Assembly: GCA_934589065.1 (NCBI GenBank)
Contig: CAKTNN010000056.1
Location: 1 to 8,347 of the forward strand
Reading direction: 5' to 3'
Source: an uncultured Oscillospiraceae bacterium
GTDB lineage: Bacteria > Bacillota > Clostridia > Oscillospirales > Oscillospiraceae
Length of the DNA: 8,347 nt
Both the position numbers and the translations under genes were made by a program. The notes below the pieces were generated by a model. It ran no database searches and was not told the DNA's origin. It saw only the letters and a list, made by a program, of their open reading frames with translations. Below are positions 1 to 5,402 of this stretch, piece by piece. Position 1 is the stretch's first letter. Each line of letters starts with the position of its first letter.

Positions 1-45
1 ACGATTTAAATTTTCATCATCTTCAACCACGAGTATACCTGGCAT
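1..45 (-). CDS. Response regulator, N-terminal start only (partial)
   Basis: Only the first 15 codons are in the window; the gene runs off the left edge. They read MPGILVVEDDENLNR, the beta-1 strand and acidic pocket (E8, D9, D10) that open the receiver domain of two-component response regulators, most like the OmpR/VanR type. The phosphorylated aspartate and output domain lie outside. The start was chosen because an AGAGAGGTG ribosome site precedes it on the minus strand (about 54-62) and the frame is open; the ATG at 48-50 is in another frame and meets a stop quickly. A sensor kinase gene would be expected just beyond the edge. The fragment is short, so the family call rests on one motif, though a very characteristic one. 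Confidence 0.75.
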   Translation of the reverse strand, partial: MPGILVVEDDENLNR

Positions 46-81
46 AGCATATGCACCTCTCTTTATTAACTATATATCAGC

Positions 82-97
82 TGGGAGATGACTCCCA
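82..97. other. Short perfect inverted repeat upstream of the response regulator
   Basis: TGGGAG (82-87) and CTCCCA (92-97) flank the four bases ATGA, giving a perfect six-base-pair hairpin or dyad. It lies 37 bases upstream of the response-regulator start, where an operator or 5' leader structure would sit. There is no T-run on either side, so it is not a convincing terminator. Function is not known. Confidence 0.35.
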
Positions 98-400
98 CCT
101 CTAGCCATCGTCCTTGATTTCTTGTTAAAAAACGCACTTTTGATCTATTTTTGTTCGTAAAATCCCGATTATCCGGCTAATCCGCAGCGTCCGCAAATCT
201 TTTGCAGCCAAAATGTAGCCGCAAAAAATACCGTATTTTCAGTACAAATAGTCCCGATTATCCCGGAAGCAGCCTGCGATCCCCAAATAGGGGAATATGT
301 AGGAATAATGAAATTTTCCGGTTTCCGCACTCTGGATGCGTACTTGAAAAATGGTGGCTGTTGAGCCGAAAAATGGCTACAAGTGGCTACACCTCCCATG
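98..400. other. Gene-poor region with degenerate repeats
   Basis: No convincing coding frame was found here. The open frames lack ribosome sites and overlap one another on both strands. Visible structure: a near-identical direct repeat TCCCGATTATCCGG (163-176) and TCCCGATTATCCCGG (252-266), about 89 bases apart with weaker similarity continuing downstream; an inverted repeat GATTA-N6-TAATC (167-182) overlapping the first copy; and a tandem pair of ten-base units ending in TGGCTACA (372-391). The stretch precedes a tnpV remnant, so it may be decayed mobile-element DNA; this is inference. Confidence 0.35.
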
Positions 401-422
401 TTTTGATTCACCTCAATCAAAA
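401..422. promoter_or_regulatory. Perfect palindrome next to the tnpV ribosome site
   Basis: TTTTGATT (401-408) and AATCAAAA (415-422) form a perfect eight-base-pair inverted repeat around CACCTC. It ends four bases before the AAGGAGG ribosome site (427-433). The loop CACCTC is partly complementary to the GGAGG of that site, so an RNA interaction is conceivable; a dimeric repressor operator is the simpler reading. Either role is inference. Confidence 0.35.
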
Positions 423-441
423 TCTCAAGGAGGATTACACC

Positions 442-600
442 ATGGAAAAGTACATCTACGACAATAATAACGGTCTTTGGTATGAATTGCAAGGAGATTA
501 TTACATCCCTTGGGGTTGCTTTACGAGTGCCACAATGAAAATTGCCCCTATGACAACGATGAAATCAAATCGGATTTCATCGAACTTTACCGGCAGATGA
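442..600 (+). pseudogene. tnpV: TnpV-like transposon protein, N-terminal fragment
   Basis: The first 23 codons read like the start of the TnpV family of transposon-encoded proteins: an acidic opening followed by NGLWYELQGDYYIP. An ideal ribosome site (AAGGAGG, 427-433) lies eight bases before the ATG. Full-length TnpV proteins run to roughly 110-130 residues and continue with a conserved leucine- and proline-rich stretch and a basic helical body. Here the similarity stops at about base 510, and the remaining codons are the out-of-frame reading of a different gene, ending at a TGA at 598-600. The family assignment comes from recognising the motif, not from a search. TnpV has no well-established function; it travels with Clostridial integrative elements, so this is a footprint of one. 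Confidence 0.6.
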
Positions 601-728
601 ACGGAATGACCATCTGGGATATGGACAAGGTTATCTATCCGGTTTGTAAGCTCTGCCGGGATCACGAAAAGGCTGGCTTCATTGAAGGTGTCAAGGTTGG
701 TATTCATTTAGCCACAGAAATCAAATAA
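510..728 (+). pseudogene. C-terminal fragment of a small unidentified protein
   Basis: This 72-codon frame is open from base 486, has no start codon with a well-placed ribosome site (only a TTG at 510), and begins where tnpV similarity ends, so it is best read as the tail of a gene whose 5' end was deleted. The protein has paired cysteines (YECHNENC and PVCKLC), an acidic middle and a C-terminal FIEGVKVGIHLATEIK helix. The FIEG-helix ending recalls small DUF6809-like proteins of Clostridial mobile elements, but I cannot confirm this. The codon pattern looks protein-like up to the TAA at 726-728, and a terminator follows directly. It may be untranslated today, or expressed only by coupling to the tnpV fragment, which overlaps it in the other frame. 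Confidence 0.5.
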
Positions 729-732
729 GCGA

Positions 733-770
733 AAGGGTGCCCTGCTTTAGGGCACCCTTGTTAATTTGAT
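733..770 (+). terminator. Rho-independent terminator after the tnpV scar
   Basis: AAGGGTGCCC (733-742) pairs perfectly with GGGCACCCTT (750-759) around the loop TGCTTTA, followed by TTGTTAATTT. The ten-base-pair GC-rich stem starts five bases after the stop codon of the upstream fragment and separates it from the AraC gene. Confidence 0.88.
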
Positions 771-773
771 GGA

Positions 774-802
774 TTGACTTTCCTTTCAAAAAACAGTAGC
801 AT
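774..802 (+). promoter_or_regulatory. Sigma-A-type promoter of the AraC-family gene
   Basis: TTGACT (774-779) and TAGCAT (797-802) are separated by exactly 17 bases, five of six and four of six matches to the consensus. Transcription would begin near 809, leaving a leader of about 26 bases that includes a GGGAG ribosome site (820-824). It sits directly after the preceding terminator, so the AraC gene has its own promoter. Confidence 0.7.
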
Positions 803-834
803 AATAACAGATACATTCCGGGAGCTGAGCAGAT

Positions 835-1758
835 ATGAAGAACATCCAAAGCATCCAGTTAGTTGAGGGCAGCAACGAAGAATTGCTTCCCGGTTTTTCG
901 CCGGACTTTCCTTATATTGCATCCTGTGCTTTGCTGGATCGATATTTAGAACCTGCAACCCCCTGGCATTGGCACCGGACGGTGGAACTGTTTTACATGG
1001 AGAGCGGTACGCTGGAATATACCACCCCTAATGGCAAGTGGGTGTTTCCTGCCGGTTCCGGTGGCTTTGTAAATTCCAACATTCTGCACACCTCCAAGAC
1101 CATTCCCTCCGGCGGGGAAACGGTTCAGCTTCTGCATCTGTTTGAGCCGGAACTACTCTCCGGCGGACAGGGCAGCCGAATCGATACCAAGTATATCCGT
1201 CCTCTGACTGCCGCAGCCGGGATTGAAATGATTGTTCTTTCTCCCGATGATGCTGTCCAGGCCGAGCTTTTGAAAAAGATCCGTGCCGTCTTTGATCTGG
1301 ACGAGGATAGCTGGGGATATGAATTTACCCTCCGGCAGCAGCTTACAGAAATTTGGCTTACGCTGTGTGAACTGGCCCGTCCTGAGATGGAGCAACGATC
1401 CATTGCAAGGGATTCCGACGAAAAAATGAAAGCCATGATGCGTTACATCCATGCTCATTACCCGGATTCTATCTCCGTGGATCAACTGGCAAAGGAAGCG
1501 CACATCAGCAAGCGAGTCTGCTACCGGCTGTTCCAGGAGAACCTGCATATGAGTCCCGTGGAATATATGACTGGCTACCGGCTCCGGAAAGCCTGTCAGC
1601 GCCTGACTGAAACCGACGAGCAGATCACCCAGATCGCTTATAACTGCGGTCTTGGTTCCAGCAGCTACTTTGGAAAGCTGTTCCGGGAACAGTTTGGCTG
1701 CACCCCTGCAGCTTACCGCAAAGAATGGCACAATCGTAATAAAATTAAGCAGAAATAA
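835..1758 (+). CDS. AraC-family transcriptional regulator with cupin sensor domain
   Basis: A 307-residue DNA-binding regulator of the usual two-domain AraC type. Residues about 20-110 form a cupin-like ligand domain; HWH at 45-47 followed by E51 resembles the cupin metal or ligand motif, and a second histidine lies in NILHTSKT (85). The C-terminal hundred residues hold the two helix-turn-helix units: the first about 213-236 (SVDQLAKEAHISKRVCYRLF), the second about 263-286 (ITQIAYNCGLGSSSYFGKLF), then the family-typical GCTPAAYRKE end. Length is normal. GGGAG (820-824) precedes the ATG by ten bases. The HD, transporter and HAD genes follow on the same strand after a 132-base gap, so they are its likely targets. 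The effector is unknown; many relatives with this layout respond to sugars, but the sequence does not show that. Confidence 0.92.
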   Translation: MKNIQSIQLVEGSNEELLPGFSPDFPYIASCALLDRYLEPATPWHWHRTVELFYMESGTLEYTTPNGKWVFPAGSGGFVNSNILHTSKTIPSGGETVQLLHLFEPELLSGGQGSRIDTKYIRPLTAAAGIEMIVLSPDDAVQAELLKKIRAVFDLDEDSWGYEFTLRQQLTEIWLTLCELARPEMEQRSIARDSDEKMKAMMRYIHAHYPDSISVDQLAKEAHISKRVCYRLFQENLHMSPVEYMTGYRLRKACQRLTETDEQITQIAYNCGLGSSSYFGKLFREQFGCTPAAYRKEWHNRNKIKQK

Positions 1759-1890
1759 TATATCATTTGTGCCGATTTGCTCTTATACTGTCAGTAAGGA
1801 AATAGGAAAGGCCCACTTTCCAATCCTCCTTAACTTCTGGCGGGGTTGGTGAAAGCCAGCTCCGCTTTCTCAATTTCTGGAGGTCTTACA
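1759..1890 (+). other. AraC-HD intergenic region with two small hairpins
   Basis: This 132-base gap holds two small perfect hairpins: GGAAAG/CTTTCC (1805-1821, loop GCCCA) and GAAAGC/GCTTTC (1851-1869, loop CAGCTCC). A TATACT (1784-1789) could be a -10 box, but the base run 17 bases upstream of it (TATCAT, 1761-1766) is a poor -35, as expected for a promoter needing an activator such as the AraC protein. No terminator is visible, so read-through from the AraC gene is also possible. Confidence 0.35.
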
Positions 1891-2490
1891 ATGCTGCTTA
1901 CCCGAACAATTGCAGAAAAGGCGCTGGAAGATGCGCACAATGCCAATCCCGGACCCTGGGCAGACCACAGCCGGTATGTTGCCCTGGCCTGTAAAAATAT
2001 TGCCGAACTTTGTCCTCATCTGGACGCAGAGGATGCTTATATCTACGGTATTCTCCATGACATTGGCAGACATGCCGGTGTCACTTCGGAGCGCCATCTG
2101 ATCGATGGCTACCGCTACTGCATGGAGCGGGGCTGGGAAAAAGCGGCACAGATTTGTATTTCCCATGCCTTTATGGTCAAGGATATTGCTTCCTCGATTG
2201 GTATCTTTGATATGCCCCCAGAGGATAAAGCATTCATGGGTCACTTTATAAACGATGTGGTCTATGACGATTATGACCGTCTGGTGCAGCTTTGCGATGC
2301 ACTGGCACTGCCCAACGGATTTTGCCTGCTGGAAAAGCGGTTTGTAGATGTGGCGATCCGATACGGCACCCATCCGTCAACAGTGGAGCGGTGGAAGGCT
2401 GTTTTGAACATAAAGCAGCACTTTGAAAGAATCATTGGGTGCTCCATCTATGACCTTCTGCCAGGAGTGGTGGAAAACAGTTTCCGGTGA
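1891..2490 (+). CDS. HD-domain metal-dependent phosphohydrolase
   Basis: A 199-residue cytoplasmic protein with the signature of HD-superfamily hydrolases: H26 (in ADHSRYV), H56-D57 (ILHDIGRH), further histidines H61, H69 and H92, and a downstream D136 (LCDAL). These residues bind one or two metals in enzymes that cleave phosphate from nucleotides or other small phosphoesters. The real substrate cannot be told from sequence. The start at 1891 has GGAGG (1879-1883) seven bases upstream; an earlier in-frame start at 1846 lacks a ribosome site. The stop codon (2488-2490) overlaps a GTG start option of the next frame and lies six bases before its ATG, so the two are very probably cotranscribed and translationally coupled. 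A HAD phosphatase downstream suggests a shared phosphate-ester pathway. Confidence 0.88.
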   Translation: MLLTRTIAEKALEDAHNANPGPWADHSRYVALACKNIAELCPHLDAEDAYIYGILHDIGRHAGVTSERHLIDGYRYCMERGWEKAAQICISHAFMVKDIASSIGIFDMPPEDKAFMGHFINDVVYDDYDRLVQLCDALALPNGFCLLEKRFVDVAIRYGTHPSTVERWKAVLNIKQHFERIIGCSIYDLLPGVVENSFR

Positions 2491-2495
2491 TTGCC

Positions 2496-2924
2496 ATGGG
2501 AAAGAAAAATCTGACACTCCGCTACACCCTTACCCAATTTACCTTTTGGGCGGCATCCACAGGCGCAGCCAGCTTTGCAACCACATATCTGCTTGGCTGC
2601 GGAGTTCCCTCCGGGGTTATCGGCATACTGCTTGCCGCAGCCGGGTTGCTTTCTTGCTTGACACAGCCTATTCTTGCAGGAATCGCAGATAAGTCCAAAG
2701 GGTTTATCGTTCTGAAAATGATGATCAAGGGTCAGGCTTTCAGCACCGCCGCCTATGCGCTGGGCTGCTCTGCCGGTAACTTCGCCGGCGGTCAGCTTCT
2801 CAGCCTGGGAGTGGAAGCAATTCTGTTTGCGGGCATTGTGATGACCCTGGTCGGTACCATCATCATTTTCACTACCGTAACGAAAAAGGATACTATGAAG
2901 GTGATTACTTATGAAGCAAATTAA
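2496..2924 (+). pseudogene. Internally deleted major facilitator superfamily transporter
   Basis: The frame encodes 142 residues, whereas 12-helix MFS transporters have about 380-400. Residues 8-75 are a typical MFS N terminus: helix 1 (about 11-33), helix 2 (about 39-62) and the loop-2/3 motif GIADKSKG (62-69). From residue 76 the text jumps to MIKGQAFSTAAYALGCSAGN, which reads like the helix-11 region, followed by a last hydrophobic helix (about 107-128) and a charged tail. About 250 residues, the core of both transport domains, appear missing, yet the frame is kept; the junction falls near 2718-2726 in repeated ATGATG sequence. No strong ribosome site precedes the ATG, so translation probably depends on coupling with the HD gene; a GTG at 2487 would add three residues. 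Transport activity is not expected. A purpose-built four-helix protein is the less likely alternative. Confidence 0.75.
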
Positions 2925-3687
2925 GATCGTTTTCTTCGATATTGACGGCACGCTGATCGATATGCAGAAAAAACAAATTTCAACCAAGGCACTGGAAATG
3001 CTGAAACTGCTCAAGCAACACGGCATCTGCATTTGTCTTGCCACAGGTCGGTCTCCGGCCAGCCTGCCGGTATTTGATGGGGTGGAATTTGATGCATACC
3101 TTACCTTCAACGGATCGCTGTGCTACACCGGGGAGACAACGGTTTTCAGCAATCCCATTCCCTCCGGGGATGTTCAGAAGCTGATTCATAATGCGGCTGC
3201 GTTAGGCAAACCAGTTTCCGTTGCCACTAAGGATCGGCTTGCAGCCAACGGCTCCGATGCGGATCTGGCAGATTATTATGCTTTCGCCCATCAAAAGCTG
3301 ACCATTGCGGAGGACTTTGATTCTGTCAGTCGGGAGGAAGTCTATCAGGTTATGCTCGGCTGCTGGGAAGCAGATTATCCGGCAATTCTTCGGGGTGTGG
3401 ACGGCGCCAAGATCGCTGCATGGTGGGATCGTGCAGTAGATGTGATCCCCGCAAACGGCGGCAAGGGCATGGGTATCCGTAAGATTTTAGAGTATTATCA
3501 TTTTGACCGTGACGAAGCCATGGCCTTTGGTGACGGAAATAATGACATTGAAATGCTGGAAGCGGTGGGAACCGGTGTTGCTATGGAAAACGCATCGCCC
3601 CGGCTGAAAGCGATTGCAGATGATGTTTGCGGCCATGTGGCCCAGGACGGAGTATACCATTACTGCAAGGAATATGGTTTGATCTGA
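2911..3687 (+). CDS. Cof-type HAD-IIB family phosphatase
   Basis: A 258-residue haloacid-dehalogenase phosphatase with all four catalytic motifs: motif I FFDIDGT with nucleophile D10 and acid D12; motif II ATGR (T45); motif III K185 (NGGKGMGIR); motif IV GDGNND (D208, D212) for magnesium. The cap between motifs II and III (about 85-180) marks the Cof/HAD-IIB subgroup, whose members dephosphorylate sugar phosphates, pyridoxal phosphate, flavin mononucleotide and similar metabolites. The NGGKG stretch before the last motif is typical. Length is normal. The ATG overlaps the end of the truncated transporter frame by 14 bases, with AAGGTG (2897-2902) as ribosome site, so it is the third gene of the HD-transporter-HAD unit. 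The exact substrate is not evident. Confidence 0.92.
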   Translation: MKQIKIVFFDIDGTLIDMQKKQISTKALEMLKLLKQHGICICLATGRSPASLPVFDGVEFDAYLTFNGSLCYTGETTVFSNPIPSGDVQKLIHNAAALGKPVSVATKDRLAANGSDADLADYYAFAHQKLTIAEDFDSVSREEVYQVMLGCWEADYPAILRGVDGAKIAAWWDRAVDVIPANGGKGMGIRKILEYYHFDRDEAMAFGDGNNDIEMLEAVGTGVAMENASPRLKAIADDVCGHVAQDGVYHYCKEYGLI

Positions 3688-3696
3688 GCAGCACAA

Positions 3697-3723
3697 ATCC
3701 CCAGGACTTTTTGTCCCGGGGAT
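3697..3723. terminator. Hairpin terminator between converging HAD and GNAT genes
   Basis: ATCCCCAGGAC (3697-3707) pairs with GTCCCGGGGAT (3713-3723) with one mismatch around a TTTTT loop. It lies ten bases past the HAD stop and three bases past the end of the oppositely oriented GNAT gene, so it probably serves both. T-runs outside the stem are weak in both directions. Confidence 0.65.
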
Positions 3724-3726
3724 GCT

Positions 3727-4185
3727 TCATATTGTGATTTCATATACCGTTCTCTGCGGTGTCATGCCATAGGCTTTATACGCACTTTCGGCAACTGGGT
3801 TATGGCTCCATACCATCAGATCGATCCGCTTTGCACCAACCTTTTTGGCTCGTTTCTGAACCTCCTGGAAGATGGTTCGTCCGACACCTTTCCTGCGGTG
3901 TTTCTTGTCCACAACCAGAAGATCGATATAGGCAGATTTCATGTGCGCCATCCCGCTGCGCTCCAGCATGGACACAAAGCAGCAGCCAATGATTTTGCCC
4001 CGTTTCTGGGCAAGAATCGAAATGACATTTTTGTTTGCAACAAGACTATCATAGGAGTCCTTGGTCATGTACTGCTCAATAGGGGCGAACATTTCCGGCC
4101 TGCCGTCAACATCTACTTGGTGTATTTGCAAAAGAAGCGCATCGACGGCGGCATAATCCGATTTTCTCATATTCCGAATGAACAT
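3727..4185 (-). CDS. GNAT-family N-acetyltransferase
   Basis: A 152-residue single-domain acetyltransferase that would move an acetyl group from acetyl-CoA to an amine. It opens with the family-typical FIRNMRKSDY; strands around IIGCCFVSML (65-74) and YIDLLVVDKKHRRKGVG (86-102) carry the pyrophosphate-binding motif A (R97-R98-K99-G100-V101-G102), and IDLMVWSHNPVAESAYKAYGM (121-141) is motif B. The ATG at 4185 was chosen because AAGGAGG (4194-4200) lies eight bases upstream; a GTG start at 4194 would overlap that site. A TATAAT box (4215-4220) precedes it. The acceptor substrate is unknown. Gene and terminator are intact, unlike the rearranged XRE remnant upstream. Confidence 0.9.
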   Translation of the reverse strand: MFIRNMRKSDYAAVDALLLQIHQVDVDGRPEMFAPIEQYMTKDSYDSLVANKNVISILAQKRGKIIGCCFVSMLERSGMAHMKSAYIDLLVVDKKHRRKGVGRTIFQEVQKRAKKVGAKRIDLMVWSHNPVAESAYKAYGMTPQRTVYEITI

Positions 4186-4214
4186 CCGATGCACCTCCTT
4201 GCTTCGTTAGTATC

Positions 4215-4220
4215 ATTATA
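4215..4220 (-). promoter_or_regulatory. Consensus -10 box of the 3727-4185 GNAT gene
   Basis: On the minus strand this is a perfect TATAAT, about 30 bases before the GNAT start codon. The hexamer 17 bases further upstream (TATCAT, about 4238-4243) is a poor -35, so the promoter may be weak or factor-dependent. Confidence 0.5.
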
Positions 4221-4290
4221 GTGCATCTGAATGATGGATGATATATGAAAAGTGACGGATAGTCTAATGATCGTGCCTGCTTACAAAACC

Positions 4291-4425
4291 TTATTTGTTG
4301 TGAATCCCGTTTTCTTTAGCCAGCTTACTTGCTGCCTTGCGTCGATCATCGGTATAGGGTGCTGTCAGCCGGATGCTGATTCTGCTTTTATCGATCTCGA
4401 AGCGCAGGCCGCCATGATCGACGAA
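4291..4425 (-). pseudogene. C-terminal fragment of a small basic protein
   Basis: A minus-strand frame of 44 codons with no start codon. It begins just after an in-frame TGA (4426-4428) and ends at TAA (4291-4293). It reads FVDHGGLRFEIDKSR, then ISIRLTAPYTDDRRKAASKLAK and a short NGIHNK end. The alternating hydrophobic strands followed by a basic helix look like a genuine protein tail. I do not recognise the family with certainty; short Clostridial accessory proteins with a similar YTDDRRKAA segment come to mind but I cannot verify that. It overlaps the end of the XRE fragment in a different frame, so the two were joined by deletion and it probably has no ribosome site of its own. Confidence 0.45.
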
Positions 4426-4562
4426 TCAGGCATACATTTTCCTGTCTCCCATTTGGAAACTGCTCTGTCCGTAATATTTAACTTTTCTGCTAATTGCGCT
4501 TGTGTCAGACCTTTTTCTTTTCTACAAACAGCAATAAACTTTCCTGTATCAATTTGATTCAT
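4365..4562 (-). pseudogene. XRE-family helix-turn-helix repressor, truncated
   Basis: The first 50 codons encode a textbook XRE/Cro-type DNA-binding domain: GKFIAVCRKEKGLTQAQLAE (8-27) and KLNITDRAVSKWETGKCMPDSS, the two core helices plus the WETGK-PDSS signature. Complete relatives continue with the last helices of the domain and often a long C-terminal region. Here, right after SSIM, the text changes to AACASRSIKAESASG and stops, because the frame has passed into another gene's tail. Start at 4562 was chosen over GTG 4571 since AGAAGG (4572-4577) lies nine bases upstream. The three DNA-contacting helices may survive, so a truncated DNA binder is possible, but loss of function is more likely. 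Confidence 0.65.
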
Positions 4563-4875
4563 AACATGCACCTTCTTTCACGGTTTACTTTACAGCTTCT
4601 ATTCATTTTTGTACACGAACCGTAAGTAGAATTATTGAGCTCAACCTTCCGTTGGGAACGGCTATGTGTTTGCCAAATGCCGATAAAATGCCGTACAGGC
4701 AAATCTAAAATAGCACCGGAAGCATTCCAATCTTCCGGGCGCAGAGGAAAAGGGCCGGGCAATTTTCGCAGGATAGTAGATTTTTTCAGGATTTCCTGGT
4801 ATAATCCGGTTGAGGAGCCCCAGATTTCCCTGGGATTTGCAGAAAGCGAACGTTTGTGAATAGGATGTTGGCAAC
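4563..4875. other. Intergenic region rich in inverted repeats
   Basis: No supported gene. Both ends carry divergent expression signals: the XRE ribosome site at the left and an extended -10 promoter at the right. In between are three small inverted repeats: CCGTT-GGG-AACGG (4649-4661), TTTGCC/GGCAAA (4669-4703, enclosing two ATGCCG copies) and CCGGAAG/CTTCCGG (4716-4738, nine-base loop). None has a T-run, so they are not terminators. They may be repressor sites, a small RNA or decayed repeat DNA. Confidence 0.35.
4797..4805 (+). promoter_or_regulatory. Extended -10 promoter for the 4876 gene
   Basis: TGGTATAAT is a perfect extended -10 element (TG, one base, TATAAT). The -35 position at 17 bases spacing (TAGATT, 4777-4782) is poor, which is usual for extended -10 promoters. 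Transcription would start near 4812, leaving a leader of about 64 bases. Confidence 0.6.
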
Positions 4876-5343
4876 ATGAAACTTCAAAGGAAAATCGCCC
4901 TTGGCTGTGTAATAATCCTGATTGCATTTCTGGGAACAATTGCGTACCTGTCACAGTTCCATCTCGATTTTTCGCAGGATTATCGGAAAATAGACGGATA
5001 CGAAAATATCGTTTTTAAGGATTCCTGGAACAACCAATGTTTTCGTTTATGCCCATGGGGACTGATCCAGTCAGATAGCATAGCCGGGTTTGAGACGCAC
5101 CAGGATATTGATCGAAGCTCTTATGACTATCAGCTATTCCTTAAGCGCGTCCATGCCGAATATGTTTCGCAAATTGTTTCTTCCCCCGATGGGAAATATA
5201 TCCTGTACGTTGAGAATATCTATCGCGGTACGGGCCTAACCGATGATGAGGATGTGTATTACAGGGTTTATTCCATAGATGATGATACCAGCACAACTGT
5301 TTTTTCCGGTTTTCGGCAATTCCTCTGTGTTGACTGGAAATGA
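4876..5343 (+). CDS. Membrane-anchored extracytoplasmic protein of unknown function
   Basis: I do not recognise this 155-residue protein. A short basic start (KLQRK) is followed by one hydrophobic segment (about 7-26, IALGCVIILIAFLGTIAYL), an uncleaved anchor or signal peptide; LGC lies at 9-11 but is embedded in the hydrophobic core, so lipoprotein processing is doubtful. The rest is polar, aromatic and acidic, with SSPDGKYILYVENIYRG (102-118), the repeat motif seen in TolB/WD40-like beta-propeller blades, then acidic DDEDVYYRVYSIDDD. With room for only one or two blades it is not a full propeller; it could be a short relative or a degraded protein. The ribosome site is weak (AGGA, 4862-4865). 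It stands alone between its own promoter and a terminator. Confidence 0.72.
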   Translation: MKLQRKIALGCVIILIAFLGTIAYLSQFHLDFSQDYRKIDGYENIVFKDSWNNQCFRLCPWGLIQSDSIAGFETHQDIDRSSYDYQLFLKRVHAEYVSQIVSSPDGKYILYVENIYRGTGLTDDEDVYYRVYSIDDDTSTTVFSGFRQFLCVDWK

Positions 5344-5350
5344 TTTTACA

Positions 5351-5382
5351 CGGCGCTCTCGGACTGGTTTCCGGGAGCGCCG
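5351..5382. terminator. Shared hairpin terminator between converging genes
   Basis: CGGCGCTCTCGGA (5351-5363) pairs with TCCGGGAGCGCCG (5370-5382) with a single G-U wobble and a six-base loop. It begins seven bases after the stop of the 4876 gene and lies 20 bases from the end of the microprotein gene on the other strand. T-runs are weak on both sides but the stem is long and GC-rich. Confidence 0.7.
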
Positions 5383-5402
5383 ATTCGATTAGCAGGAAGT
5401 TC

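Noticed and set aside
202..441. Upstream in-frame extension of the tnpV fragment
   Set aside because: The frame is open but the first residues look random, and the AAGGAGG site at 427-433 clearly selects the ATG at 442.
169..492. Minus-strand open frame of 107 codons
   Set aside because: It has a TTG start without a ribosome site, runs antisense across the tnpV fragment, and resembles no protein I recognise.
1153..1731. Long minus-strand frame inside the AraC gene
   Set aside because: It is an antisense shadow of a clearly identified AraC protein, with no ribosome site.
2448..3110. Minus-strand frame of 220 codons across the MFS and HAD genes
   Set aside because: It is antisense to recognisable coding sequence, and its low-complexity cysteine- and glycine-rich text is typical of a reverse-strand shadow.
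4251..4562. Possibility that XRE remnant and GNAT (3727-4185) form an active operon
   Set aside because: The XRE frame is broken, the gap is about 100 bases, and the GNAT gene has its own TATAAT box; cotranscription cannot be excluded but nothing supports it.
4559..4954. Minus-strand frame of 131 codons upstream of the XRE remnant
   Set aside because: It crosses the start of the 4876 gene and its promoter, lacks a ribosome site and has no recognisable motif.
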